Part shown: positions 51,034-58,771 of the stretch, piece after piece | Layout of the letters: each line of letters opens with the position of its first letter | Numbering within the stretch: the first letter of the stretch is position 1 | NCBI GenBank assembly: GCA_964519985.1 | Contig: CAZFMF010000003.1 | Span: forward strand, 99,266-163,265 | Direction: 5' to 3' | From: JAIEOG01 sp964519985 | Lineage (GTDB): Bacteria > Bdellovibrionota > FAC87 > UBA2466 | DNA length: 64,000 nucleotides | Notes under the pieces: model-generated | Seen by the model: only the letters and a program-made list of their open reading frames with translations | Database searches by the model: none | What the model was told of the DNA's origin: nothing | Program-made: the position numbers and the translations under genes

Positions 51034-52059
51034 TTAGTAGCGAAGCACCGAGGAGGCCCAAGTGTAACCGCTACCGAACGCCGCCATCGCCACCCGCATC
51101 CCTTTTTTCAACACTCCGGCTTGAATCGCTTCGTGCATTCCCAGCGGAATTGTCGCCGCGGTGGTGTTCCCGAACTTTTGGATCGTGTTGAAGACCTTTT
51201 CCCGAGGAATCTTGAGCTGCTCCGCGACGGCTTCGTTGATGCGTAGGTTCGCCTGATGGAAGAGAAACAGGTCGATATCGTCGATCGTCAGCTGATTGTG
51301 GTCGAGGCCCTCTTTAAGCACTTCCGCCATTTTGACCACCGCCTCCATGAAGACTTTGCGCCCGTCCATCTTAGGATAAACGAGGCCTTCGTCGATCATC
51401 GCGTGGGTAATACGGTCTTCCTTATCCATCGCCGGCCCCGGCGCCGGAATCCAAAGATTACGCGCGCCGCGCCCATCGGCGTGCAAGTGGCTGGAGTAGA
51501 TATAGGAGTCCGTTTTGGGATTGCCGATCTCGGTGCCACTCACCACGACCGCGCCGGCGCCGTCGCCGAAGAGCACCGTGACATCTCGCCCTCGGGTGGT
51601 TTTGTCCAACCCTCGGGAATGGATTTCCGATCCCACCATCAGCACATGATCGTAGACGCCATTGCGGACGTATTGGTCGGCAATCGAAAGCCCATAGACG
51701 AAACCCGAGCATTGTTGCCGAATATCCAGCGCCGGAATTCCCGGCATATCGAGCTTTTCCTGCAGAAAGACGCCATTGCCCGGAAAGAAATGATCGGGGT
51801 TAAGCGTCGCGAAGATGATCATCCCGATATCTTTTTTCTCAAGACCCGCATCTTTCAGTGCCAGCATCACCGCTTCCGCGGCCATGTCAGCGCTCGTTTG
51901 TTCGGGCAAGGCCCAGTGCCGCTGTCGAATGCCCGAACGCTGGGTAATCCATTCATCGGATGTGTCTAAGATTTTTTCTAAGTCGTGATTGGTCACGACC
52001 CGTGGAGGCACATAACCCCCGACGCCCGTGATCCGGCTGCGCCGTTGCGTTTTTTCCAT
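51034..52059 (-). CDS. fabH: 3-oxoacyl-[acyl-carrier-protein] synthase III
   Basis: 341 residues from the ATG at 52059, with GGGGGAAG 2 nt upstream; a longer frame begins at 52098. It condenses acetyl-CoA (or branched starters) with malonyl-ACP to start fatty-acid synthesis. The catalytic triad is present: Cys in IRQQCSGFVYGL near 115, His in FLFHQANLRI near 265, and Asn in FGNTTAATIP near 296. It has the usual KASIII opening ITGVGGYVPPRVVTNHDLEKILDTSDEWI. It stands alone rather than in a fab cluster. Confidence 0.93.
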   Translation of the reverse strand: MEKTQRRSRITGVGGYVPPRVVTNHDLEKILDTSDEWITQRSGIRQRHWALPEQTSADMAAEAVMLALKDAGLEKKDIGMIIFATLNPDHFFPGNGVFLQEKLDMPGIPALDIRQQCSGFVYGLSIADQYVRNGVYDHVLMVGSEIHSRGLDKTTRGRDVTVLFGDGAGAVVVSGTEIGNPKTDSYIYSSHLHADGRGARNLWIPAPGPAMDKEDRITHAMIDEGLVYPKMDGRKVFMEAVVKMAEVLKEGLDHNQLTIDDIDLFLFHQANLRINEAVAEQLKIPREKVFNTIQKFGNTTAATIPLGMHEAIQAGVLKKGMRVAMAAFGSGYTWASSVLRY

Positions 52060-52178
52060 ACTTCCCCCGAAGTAGCTTTTCCAAAAGTGCCTAAGCATAC
52101 AAGGTCATCTCCGGTAGGCAAGTGTGAGAACTCGACCGCACTATAACCCAGGAACCGTGGTGTCATTTCGCACCAAGA

Positions 52179-52213
52179 AAGTATCAAAAGGTGCCACGTA
52201 CTTTTTGATACTT
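52179..52213. terminator. Hairpin at the lexA 3' end
   Basis: AAGTATCAAAAG (52179-52190) pairs with CTTTTTGATACTT (52201-52213), with one unpaired T and loop GTGCCACGTA. It overlaps the lexA stop codon (52212-52214). Related in style to the hairpin at 44826. Probably ends lexA and fabH-side transcripts. Confidence 0.55.
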
Positions 52214-52847
52214 AGATTTTTCTTTGGAGGCCGACGACTTTGCCCTGCACGGTGAAGCTCTTGTCGGTGATTTTGATGGGCTTCATTTTCTTGTTCTCTG
52301 GGACGAGGAAAATGCCCTGAGCGGTTTCGTTGTAGCGCTTCACGGTGGTTTCGCCGCCGACCAAGGCCACGACGATATCCCCACTACGCACTCGGGAGGT
52401 CCGCTCCACGATCAGATGATCGCCCTCGAAAATTCCGGCTTCAATCATGCTGTCGCCCACTACCCGAAGCGCAAAGCCCGTATCCTTGACCGCTTCATCC
52501 GAAACCATCAGCGAGCCCAGTTCGATTTGCGGTGTATCGCGCAACGCCCCGGCGGCGATTTCCCCGTAAATGGGTAAACGCTTCACGCCCGCCACCCGGT
52601 GTCCGGTGGGGAAGAGCCCACGCGCTCGGCGCTTGCCCTTCTCCGCTTTCGGATCCTCGATGTAGCCTTTGCGGATCAGGGCTTTGATGTACCCTTGCAC
52701 CGTGCCCACCGCTTTGAATTCAAAGTGCTCTTGAATCTCGCGATAAGAAGGCGGCGCGCCGCGCGTGGCGCACGTGTCTTTGATGAAATCTAGAATCTCT
52801 TCCTGAGATTCGGTCAGAGGTTCTTTTGGTCTTGTATTTTTTTGCAT
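52212..52847 (-). CDS. lexA: SOS repressor LexA
   Basis: 211 residues. Winged-helix N-terminus (LTESQEEILDFIKDTCATRGAPPSYREIQEHFEF, GTVQGYIKALIRKGYI), the self-cleavage region IAAGALRDT, and the peptidase core with catalytic Ser in GDSMIEAGI near 131 and Lys in TTVKRYN near 168. The linker is basic. Its ATG (52847-52845) lies inside a palindrome that is probably its own operator, and there is no Shine-Dalgarno sequence. It represses itself and, across the shared gap, imuA-imuB-dnaE2 until RecA triggers cleavage. Confidence 0.96.
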   Translation of the reverse strand: MQKNTRPKEPLTESQEEILDFIKDTCATRGAPPSYREIQEHFEFKAVGTVQGYIKALIRKGYIEDPKAEKGKRRARGLFPTGHRVAGVKRLPIYGEIAAGALRDTPQIELGSLMVSDEAVKDTGFALRVVGDSMIEAGIFEGDHLIVERTSRVRSGDIVVALVGGETTVKRYNETAQGIFLVPENKKMKPIKITDKSFTVQGKVVGLQRKI

Positions 52848-52858
52848 ACAGATGTATG
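52845..52858. promoter_or_regulatory. Candidate LexA operator CATACAGATGTATG
   Basis: A 14-bp inverted repeat (CATACA-GA-TGTATG) between lexA and imuA. It overlaps the lexA start codon and the last bases of the lexA -10 hexamer, and lies just upstream of the imuA TATATA (52859-52864). Binding here would block both genes. The consensus for this lineage is inferred from this single site. Confidence 0.6.
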
Positions 52859-52885
52859 TATATAAGTAGATGCACTTATTGTCCA
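52857..52885 (-). promoter_or_regulatory. Promoter of lexA
   Basis: On the minus strand: TGGACA (52885-52880), 17 nt, TATACA (52862-52857), both 5/6. The ATG at 52847 is 9 nt further on, which predicts a leaderless or nearly leaderless message. The imuA start codon (52870) lies inside the spacer, so the two transcription units overlap. Confidence 0.5.
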
Positions 52886-53418
52886 GAAATACTTACGCTT
52901 TTTCTCCGCCGCCGGCAAAGGGGGGATTGATCCAGGTACCCCCCCAACCTTCACAAACCGAAGCTGCCTTTTTTGCTGCGCTGCGTTCTGCCGATCTCGA
53001 TCGCGATTACTTTTTCTGGGCGGCCGACGAAGGACTGCTCTACGCCGAAGCCCTGCACCGCCAATGGAAGTTTCCCCTCGGACGACTCCTACTCGCCAAG
53101 GCCCGCGATGCCCCCGAAGTTTGGCGCATCGGCCTCGAAACCGTCCAAACGGGTTTATTTCGTTTTGTTTTCTTACGCGCCTTACACGCCTGCCAAACCG
53201 CCCATCTGCGTAAACTCCAACTGGTCGCGGAAAAAATGCGCTGTGAGGTATTTCTGCTAACCCCCACCGGTGTTCCCCACTGGCTTTTGAAAGAAACCGT
53301 GCATGCGAATCCTTTACCTAAAAAGTCCCAAACCCATCCAGTCTTTGGCGGAGAGCTGCTTCACCCTCACGCCCAAGGTGTCTCTCGTCTCTCCATACGA
53401 TCTGTATCTGGAGATTGA
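52870..53418 (+). CDS. imuA: ImuA-like protein of the SOS mutagenesis cassette
   Basis: 182 residues, shorter than the usual 230 or more. RecA-like core without a Walker A loop: SADLDRDYFFWAADEGLLYAEALHRQWKFPLGRLLLAKARDAPEVWRIGLETVQTGLFRFVFLRAL, matching the RecA/SulA-like fold of ImuA. Position first in front of imuB and dnaE2 is decisive. The last 39 codons overlap the imuB frame and look unconserved (HPHAQGVSRLSIRS). TATATA 5 nt before the ATG and no Shine-Dalgarno sequence again suggest a leaderless start. Confidence 0.8.
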   Translation: MHLLSRNTYAFSPPPAKGGLIQVPPQPSQTEAAFFAALRSADLDRDYFFWAADEGLLYAEALHRQWKFPLGRLLLAKARDAPEVWRIGLETVQTGLFRFVFLRALHACQTAHLRKLQLVAEKMRCEVFLLTPTGVPHWLLKETVHANPLPKKSQTHPVFGGELLHPHAQGVSRLSIRSVSGD

Positions 53419-54541
53419 TTCTACCCAAAAGGCGTTTGGCGGCGAAGCCCGCCTGCTGATGCAAGCCGACAAACTGGCCGAGGCTTTCTTGGGCACCGAG
53501 CGCCGCCTCGTACTGACCGATCGGCCCGAGTGGGCCCAAGCTTTTTTGGCGGATGAAGACACGCTGCTGCCACCGGAACAAAGCGCCCGGGCCCTCGAAC
53601 CTTTAAGCATCGAACGGCTGACTTGGATTGGAGATCCTTTCACCCTCGAGGACGAACGCAAAGACCGCGAGAAACTCGTGGCCCTCATGCGTAAGGTCGG
53701 ATTGCGCACGATTGGCGATTTTCTAGCGCTGCCGCCTTCGGCCATTCATAAACGTTTCGGCAAGCTCGGAGAACGGCTGCGCGAATGGACGGCCGGCCAG
53801 CTATCCCTTTGCCTTCCGCTTTTCGTGCCGGTGGACACCATTCAGGAATCTATCGACGCCGATGATCTCCACTCATTAGATTCCCTGCTCTTTCGCCTGC
53901 GGCAAATCTTGGTGCGCATCGAAGCGCGCCTGCACGGACGCGGGCGCGCGGCAAAGCGGATCCTACTGACCTTCAACCTCGAGTCCCACGACCCTATCCA
54001 AAAATCGTTGGAATTGATGGAAGGCATGCAAGACGCCACCGCGATCTTGCGTGTGCTGCGGGAGTTTCTCAATGGCTTTCACTGGGAATCGCCCCTGGTG
54101 CGACTCGAACTCGCCGTCACCGACACGGTGGCGCACCACTCTGGCCAGCTCTCGCTCTTCGACGATTCGGAAAACCGCTTCCACGATCTCGCCCATTATG
54201 TCAGCCGACTGCGTGCGCGCCTGGGCGACGATAACGTCGGTTTCGCGACGTTCAAGGGCAGCCACCTGCCGGAGCGTTCGTACCAGCTCACTTGGCCGCC
54301 GCCCGCCGAGCACCCTAAAAGGGACGATTTCCCCCAACGCCCACTTTTTCTCTTCACGCCCCCCAAACCGTTTCAACCTTCCCCGCGTTGGGACCTCACC
54401 CTTTCCGAAAACCTTTTCGTGGAATGGTGGGAACCGGGCGGCTGCCGCCAATACTTTGTGGCGCGCAACGGAAAGCAATGCCTTTGGGTATACCGCGACA
54501 GCTTAAAGGGAAGTTGGTTCACTCATGGCAGTTTTGATTGA
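53303..54541 (+). CDS. imuB: ImuB, inactive Y-family polymerase-like protein
   Basis: 412 residues, short for ImuB. It goes from MRILYLKSPKP almost directly to FTLTPKVSLVSPYDLYLEIDSTQKAFGG, so the first part of the palm, normally about 60 residues longer, is missing. The catalytic Asp/Glu residues of Y-family polymerases are absent, as expected for ImuB. The helix-hairpin-helix region is MRKVGLRTIGDFLALPPSAIHKRFG, and the beta-clamp-binding motif QLSLF is intact near residue 281. It acts as the hub linking the clamp, ImuA and DnaE2. It overlaps imuA by 116 bp and dnaE2 by 17 bp. Confidence 0.88.
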   Translation: MRILYLKSPKPIQSLAESCFTLTPKVSLVSPYDLYLEIDSTQKAFGGEARLLMQADKLAEAFLGTERRLVLTDRPEWAQAFLADEDTLLPPEQSARALEPLSIERLTWIGDPFTLEDERKDREKLVALMRKVGLRTIGDFLALPPSAIHKRFGKLGERLREWTAGQLSLCLPLFVPVDTIQESIDADDLHSLDSLLFRLRQILVRIEARLHGRGRAAKRILLTFNLESHDPIQKSLELMEGMQDATAILRVLREFLNGFHWESPLVRLELAVTDTVAHHSGQLSLFDDSENRFHDLAHYVSRLRARLGDDNVGFATFKGSHLPERSYQLTWPPPAEHPKRDDFPQRPLFLFTPPKPFQPSPRWDLTLSENLFVEWWEPGGCRQYFVARNGKQCLWVYRDSLKGSWFTHGSFD

Positions 54542-57500
54542 TCCGCCTTTTGTCGAGCTTTGCGCCAAGAGCAACTACTCCTTTTTAGAAGGCGCTTCGA
54601 CTCCGGAAGAGATCGTCGGTACCGCCCAGGGATTGGGCTACGCCGGAATCGGCATGCTAGATCGCCATGGCGTCTACGGCGCCCCCCGCGCCCACGTCGC
54701 GGCCAAGTCGGCGGATTTGAAACTGCTCATCGGCGCCGAAGTCGCCACAACCAAAGGCCGCGCGATCCTTTACGCCCGCAATCGCAACGGCTACGGCAAT
54801 CTCTGCGAGCTTTTGACCCTGGCCCACACCGATCGGGACAATCCCCACGTCACGCCCGAGCAAATCGTGCAGCACGGGCAAGACCTCTTTCTACTACTCC
54901 CCAGTTGGCAGCTCAATGAAAGCGATTTACCCCTTTTCAAAGAGGCGTTCGGCGATGCCTTGGCGCTGCTCGCCTCGCGTTTTCTCGATGGCAATGACGA
55001 AACCCGATTGCGGCTGGCCTTTTCTCTCTCGCAACGTTGGAAACTCCCCTGTGCGGCGACCAACGAACCTTTGTTTCACCTGCCCGATCGCAAACCGCTC
55101 CAAGACGTCTTGAGTTGCATCCACCACAATTGCACCCTGCGCGAAGGCGGCTTCCACCTACTGCCCAATTCCGAGCGTTACTTGAAATCCCCCCGACAAA
55201 TGGCGGAACTTTTCGCCGCCCACCCCGACTGGATCACCGAAACCACCCGCATTGCCGACGCCTGCCGCTTTTCTTTGGATGAAATCCGCTACCGCTACCC
55301 CACCGAGTGGATTCCGAATGGAGAAACCGGCGATAGTTTTCTCGCCAAATGCGTTTGGGAGGGTGCGAAAACCCGCTACGGCGAAACGCTATCGGAAAAC
55401 GTTCGGAACATTTTGCACCAAGAGCTCGCGCTGATCCATGAGCTGGAGTACAGCGATTACTTCCTCACCATCCGGGACATCGTCTGCTTCGCCCGCGCGC
55501 AAGGAATCTTGTGCCAGGGGCGTGGCTCGGCCGCTAACTCGCTGGTGTGTTACGTGCTGGGAATCACTTCGATTGATCCCGCCGAACTCGACCTGCTCTT
55601 TGAACGCTTCATCTCCCGCGAACGCCGCGAGCCGCCCGACATCGACATCGACTTCGAACACGAACGCCGCGAGGAAGTGATCCAATATATCTATCGACGG
55701 TACGGCCGCCACCGCGCCGCCATCACCGCCGAAGTCATTTGCTTTCGAAAAAAATCAGCCCTGCGTGAAGTTGCCAAAGTCTTTGGCTTCCCGATGGAGT
55801 CAGTCGAGCGCCTGCAGATGCTGACCCACCGTCGCAAACTCGAAGACGTCCCGGCGGAAGAGTTATGCAACGCCGCGCCGGGTTGGTCGCCCACGTCTTT
55901 GCGGCAATACTTCCAAATCGTGCAAGCCATCTCCGGGTATCCGCGCCACCTCGGCACTCACGTAGGCGGGTTTGTGCTCTGCCAAGATGCGCTCACTCGC
56001 AATGTGCCGGTCGAAAAAGCCGCGATGGAAAACCGCACCATCGTACAGTGGGACAAAAACGATCTCGACACGCTGGGTTTCGTCCGCGTGGATGTTTTGG
56101 GCCTGGGGATTCTCACCGCCATCCGCAAAAGCTTTACCTACCTCCAAGAAGTCTACGGCCGGGAATTGGCGCTGGCTTCCATCCCGCGCAAGGACGCCAA
56201 AGTTTACGATCGGATTTGCTTGGCCGACACGGTCGGAGTTTTCCAAATCGAATCGCGCGCGCAGATGAATATGTTGCCGCGTTTGAAACCGCGTAATTTC
56301 TACGATCTGGTCGTCGAAATTTCGCTCGTTCGGCCCGGCCCCATTCAAGGCGATATGGTCCACCCTTATCTCAAGCGACGGCTAGGCGAAGAACCCATCA
56401 ACTACCCACACCCGGAATTGAAAAAGATCCTGCAAAAAACCTGCGGGGTGCCACTTTTCCAAGAACAGATCATGAAAATCGCGATGACGGTGGCCGGCTT
56501 CACCGGCGGCGAAGCCGACGAACTGCGTCGGGCCATGGGTTCCTGGCGCCGTGACGGTGGAAATCGCCTTTCCCGCCTCGGGGAAAAGTTCCGCGCCGGC
56601 CTGCTGCAAAAAGGGGTAGAACCGCAGTACGCCGAACGCATCATCCACCAGATCCAAGGCTTTGCGGAGTATGGTTTCCCCGAATCCCACGCCGCCTCTT
56701 TCGCGGTCCTGGTCTACGCCACCGCTTATCTCAAACACCATTACCCGGATGCTTTTTTGACCGGCCTGCTTAACGCGCAACCCATGGGTTTTTACAGCGC
56801 CCATTCACTCCTGCACGACGGCATCCGCCACGGCGTCAAAGTGGAAAGCATCGATGTGCAAAATTCCCAGTGGGACAACCGGCTGGCCGGACGTATGCGG
56901 GTGCGGATGGGGTTTCGGGAAATCCGGGGACTGCGCGAGGTCGTGGGCCGAGCTATCGAAACCGCCCGCGGCGACCGCCCCTTTTTAGGATTTGATGACT
57001 TTGTCGCTCGAGTCAAAGCGGCCATCTCTGTCATTGCGAGCGTAGAGAAGCAATCGCTCACCAAACGCGATCTCTTTTTCCTTGCCGGCGCCCGCGCCTT
57101 CGAAAGCCTCGACATCGAACGACGCCAAGCTTTTTGGCAGATCCAGTCCCTATTTTTAGAAGATAGTTATCCGTTAGACGGGAACGAAGAAAAAACCGCC
57201 CTGCCCGATGAAACGCAGTGGGAAAAAATCTCCGGGGACTACGAAGCCCAAGGCGTATGCATCGACACCCACCCCATGGCATTTTTCCGCGATCAGCTCC
57301 AGCGCGACCGCATCCACTCGTCGCGCAATGTCCACGCGCTGCCCGAGCACGCCCGCGTGAAGGTTTCCGGCATTGTGATTTGCCGGCAGCAGCCACCCAC
57401 CGCCTCCGGGGTCTTGTTCGTCACGCTGGAGGACGAATTCGGCTTCATCAATCTCGTGGTCTGGAAAAAAACCTACGACGCGTACCGAGAAACCCTGCTC

Positions 57501-57638
57501 ACGCAATCGTTTCTGGTGTGCGAGGGGCGGATCCAGCGCGCCAAAGGGACTTCGGTTTTGCACGTGATCGTGGAAAAAGCCGAACCCCTACTGCACGCCG
57601 AACCACCCCCGCGTTTCACATCGCACGATTTCCACTAG
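54525..57638 (+). CDS. dnaE2: Error-prone DNA polymerase DnaE2
   Basis: 1037 residues, normal length. N-terminal PHP domain (FVELCAKSNYSFLEGASTPEEIV... GMLDRHGVYGAPRAH), GRGSAANSLVCYVLGIT, and the catalytic Asp motif PPDIDIDFEHERREEV near 371, DNA-binding GVFQIESRAQMNMLPRLKPRNFYDLV, ending with an OB-fold (VKVSGIVICRQQPP...GVLFVTLEDEFGFINLVVW). It carries out SOS-induced translesion synthesis with ImuA and ImuB. The peptide SVIASVEKQSL near residue 836 is encoded by the 28-bp repeat inserted in frame. SOS control by LexA at 52845 is likely. Confidence 0.95.
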   Translation: MAVLIDPPFVELCAKSNYSFLEGASTPEEIVGTAQGLGYAGIGMLDRHGVYGAPRAHVAAKSADLKLLIGAEVATTKGRAILYARNRNGYGNLCELLTLAHTDRDNPHVTPEQIVQHGQDLFLLLPSWQLNESDLPLFKEAFGDALALLASRFLDGNDETRLRLAFSLSQRWKLPCAATNEPLFHLPDRKPLQDVLSCIHHNCTLREGGFHLLPNSERYLKSPRQMAELFAAHPDWITETTRIADACRFSLDEIRYRYPTEWIPNGETGDSFLAKCVWEGAKTRYGETLSENVRNILHQELALIHELEYSDYFLTIRDIVCFARAQGILCQGRGSAANSLVCYVLGITSIDPAELDLLFERFISRERREPPDIDIDFEHERREEVIQYIYRRYGRHRAAITAEVICFRKKSALREVAKVFGFPMESVERLQMLTHRRKLEDVPAEELCNAAPGWSPTSLRQYFQIVQAISGYPRHLGTHVGGFVLCQDALTRNVPVEKAAMENRTIVQWDKNDLDTLGFVRVDVLGLGILTAIRKSFTYLQEVYGRELALASIPRKDAKVYDRICLADTVGVFQIESRAQMNMLPRLKPRNFYDLVVEISLVRPGPIQGDMVHPYLKRRLGEEPINYPHPELKKILQKTCGVPLFQEQIMKIAMTVAGFTGGEADELRRAMGSWRRDGGNRLSRLGEKFRAGLLQKGVEPQYAERIIHQIQGFAEYGFPESHAASFAVLVYATAYLKHHYPDAFLTGLLNAQPMGFYSAHSLLHDGIRHGVKVESIDVQNSQWDNRLAGRMRVRMGFREIRGLREVVGRAIETARGDRPFLGFDDFVARVKAAISVIASVEKQSLTKRDLFFLAGARAFESLDIERRQAFWQIQSLFLEDSYPLDGNEEKTALPDETQWEKISGDYEAQGVCIDTHPMAFFRDQLQRDRIHSSRNVHALPEHARVKVSGIVICRQQPPTASGVLFVTLEDEFGFINLVVWKKTYDAYRETLLTQSFLVCEGRIQRAKGTSVLHVIVEKAEPLLHAEPPPRFTSHDFH
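57030..57057 (+). repeat. 28-bp dispersed repeat, copy 3, in frame inside dnaE2
   Basis: GTCATTGCGAGCG followed by TAGAGAAGCAATCGC. It encodes part of SVIASVEKQSL without breaking the frame, at a loop between the polymerase core and the helix-hairpin-helix region. Compare copies at 3708 and 16550. Confidence 0.85.
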
Positions 57639-57639
57639 G

Positions 57640-58170
57640 CTAGATGAAGTCGGAATACCAGCCGAGGTTTAGGTAAGGCAGTCCGCCGACTCCCGGCGCG
57701 AACGACAGGTTGTAGCCAACGCCCAGGTTGAAACCCGACGCCGTCTGCCAATCCACGCCAATCGTGCCGTAGATGTGAAATCCGCTCTGATTAAAGCCAT
57801 TCACCGACAAGCTCGTACCGCCCGATTGGGAAATGCTCACGAAGGCCGCGCTCAAACCCGCCACCGGCGAAAGATTCCAACCCGGCACGAAGAAGCGCCC
57901 GCCCGCGCCGATCGTCGTAGCCGAAGCGCTAAACGATCCGATGGTCGTGCTCATCTGCCCCAGGCCAGCGGTGGCCCGGAAGAAATCGAAAAAGTTGTAA
58001 CCCACGTTCACCCCGGCCAAAGTCGGAAACGGATCGCCGATCAAACCCAAATAGGCCCCGGCCCGATTCTTCATTCGGTTACTCATCCCCAAAGTCGATT
58101 CCTCAGCGGCATTCGCCGACATCCCCATCATCCCGGCCGTAATCACGACCGCAGTAAAAAACGTTTTCAT
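57640..58170 (-). CDS. Small outer-membrane beta-barrel protein
   Basis: 176 residues from the ATG at 58170 (AAGGGGG 5 nt upstream); the frame opens at 58188. Signal peptide MKTFFTAVVITAGMMGMSANA. Eight or so amphipathic strands are visible (AGVNVGYNFFDFFRATAGLGQMST, TTIGAGGRFFVPGWNLSPVAGLSAAFVSI, FHIYGTIGVDWQTASGFNLGVGYNLSF), ending LGWYSDFI with a near-canonical C-terminal beta-signal. Probably an eight-stranded OmpA/OmpW-like barrel. Function unknown. Convergent with dnaE2. Confidence 0.78.
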   Translation of the reverse strand: MKTFFTAVVITAGMMGMSANAAEESTLGMSNRMKNRAGAYLGLIGDPFPTLAGVNVGYNFFDFFRATAGLGQMSTTIGSFSASATTIGAGGRFFVPGWNLSPVAGLSAAFVSISQSGGTSLSVNGFNQSGFHIYGTIGVDWQTASGFNLGVGYNLSFAPGVGGLPYLNLGWYSDFI

Positions 58171-58188
58171 AAAAACCCCCTTCCGCAC

Positions 58189-58375
58189 GAACCCCTACCG
58201 AAGACCCATCTCCGGGGCGGCTCCACGTTGTCCGCAGGTTTCCTCTGAATAGAACACACGTCAATATTTTTTATACTTTTGTACAATTAAGACACCGACT
58301 TGCCGTGTCGCGAGCGCTTTGGTAGAAGCTGTTATTCGTTTTTGTCCCAGCTTTCGGTTGAGAATTTCAATTTGG
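58189..58375. other. 187-bp gap before tRNA-Ala
   Basis: AT-rich centre with TATACT (58272-58277) and TACAAT (58282-58287), possible -10 elements for the tRNA about 90-100 nt downstream; a convincing -35 was not found. Confidence 0.3.
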
Positions 58376-58451
58376 GGGCCCGTAGCTCATCTGGGAGAGC
58401 GCCACAATGGCATTGTGGAGGTAGCGCGTTCGATCCGCGTCGGGTCCACCA
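58376..58451 (+). tRNA. tRNA-Ala (anticodon GGC)
   Basis: Full cloverleaf of 76 nt. Acceptor GGGCCCG pairs with CGGGTCC (one G-U), discriminator A, and CCA encoded at 58449-58451. D-stem GCTC/GAGC, anticodon stem CCACA/TGTGG around loop ATGGCAT, anticodon GGC reading GCC/GCU Ala codons, T-arm GCGCG-TTCGATC-CGCGT. A change in sequence character begins right after its 3' end, so it may be the attachment site of an integrated element. Confidence 0.95.
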
Positions 58452-58584
58452 ATCCCCTTTCAACAAATAATCCCGAAAAGCAGTAAGTACCTAAAAACCA
58501 ACATCAAAGGTTTCAGTAGGTTATCTTTTTCTTCCCACCTCGATTGTCACAGAAAATCACGATCCGTCACTGGAGCGTGATGAG

Positions 58585-58606
58585 TTTCGGCTGACTTTCG
58601 GCTGAC
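58585..58606. repeat. Tandem duplication of TTTCGGCTGAC
   Basis: Two exact adjacent 11-bp copies, 58585-58595 and 58596-58606. Possible protein-binding sites (integrase arm sites or repressor sites). Confidence 0.7.
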
Positions 58607-58646
58607 TCTTTTCTAAGTCGCACACCACTTTTTGGAGAACGAAAGC

Positions 58647-58702
58647 TCCCAGTTCAGGGACACCGGCAACGGCGAAAAGCCTGCGCCATCCCTGAACTGG
58701 GA
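58647..58702. repeat. 14-bp perfect inverted repeat with 28-bp spacer
   Basis: TCCCAGTTCAGGGA (58647-58660) and TCCCTGAACTGGGA (58689-58702) are exact reverse complements, and each arm is itself nearly palindromic. They lie 70-125 bp upstream of the XRE gene. They could be paired operators or a leader hairpin. Confidence 0.7.
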
Positions 58703-58759
58703 TCGCTTTTCCCGTTACTGGGATTCCGGTCAAAGAGCCAAGCACTCGACTTAGAATGA

Positions 58760-58771
58760 AGGGATATCCCT
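58760..58771. promoter_or_regulatory. 12-bp palindrome AGGGATATCCCT over the ribosome-binding site
   Basis: It touches the ATG of the XRE gene (58772), and its AGGG half is the likely Shine-Dalgarno sequence. A repressor dimer or an mRNA hairpin here would block translation or transcription of the regulator itself. Confidence 0.5.

Larger units (their letters stand above)
58452..58759. other. 308-bp non-coding stretch between tRNA-Ala and the XRE regulator
   Basis: No gene. It holds an 11-bp tandem repeat (58585-58606) and a 14-bp inverted repeat (58647-58660 / 58689-58702). Composition is lower in GC than the left 58 kb by eye. Confidence 0.6.
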
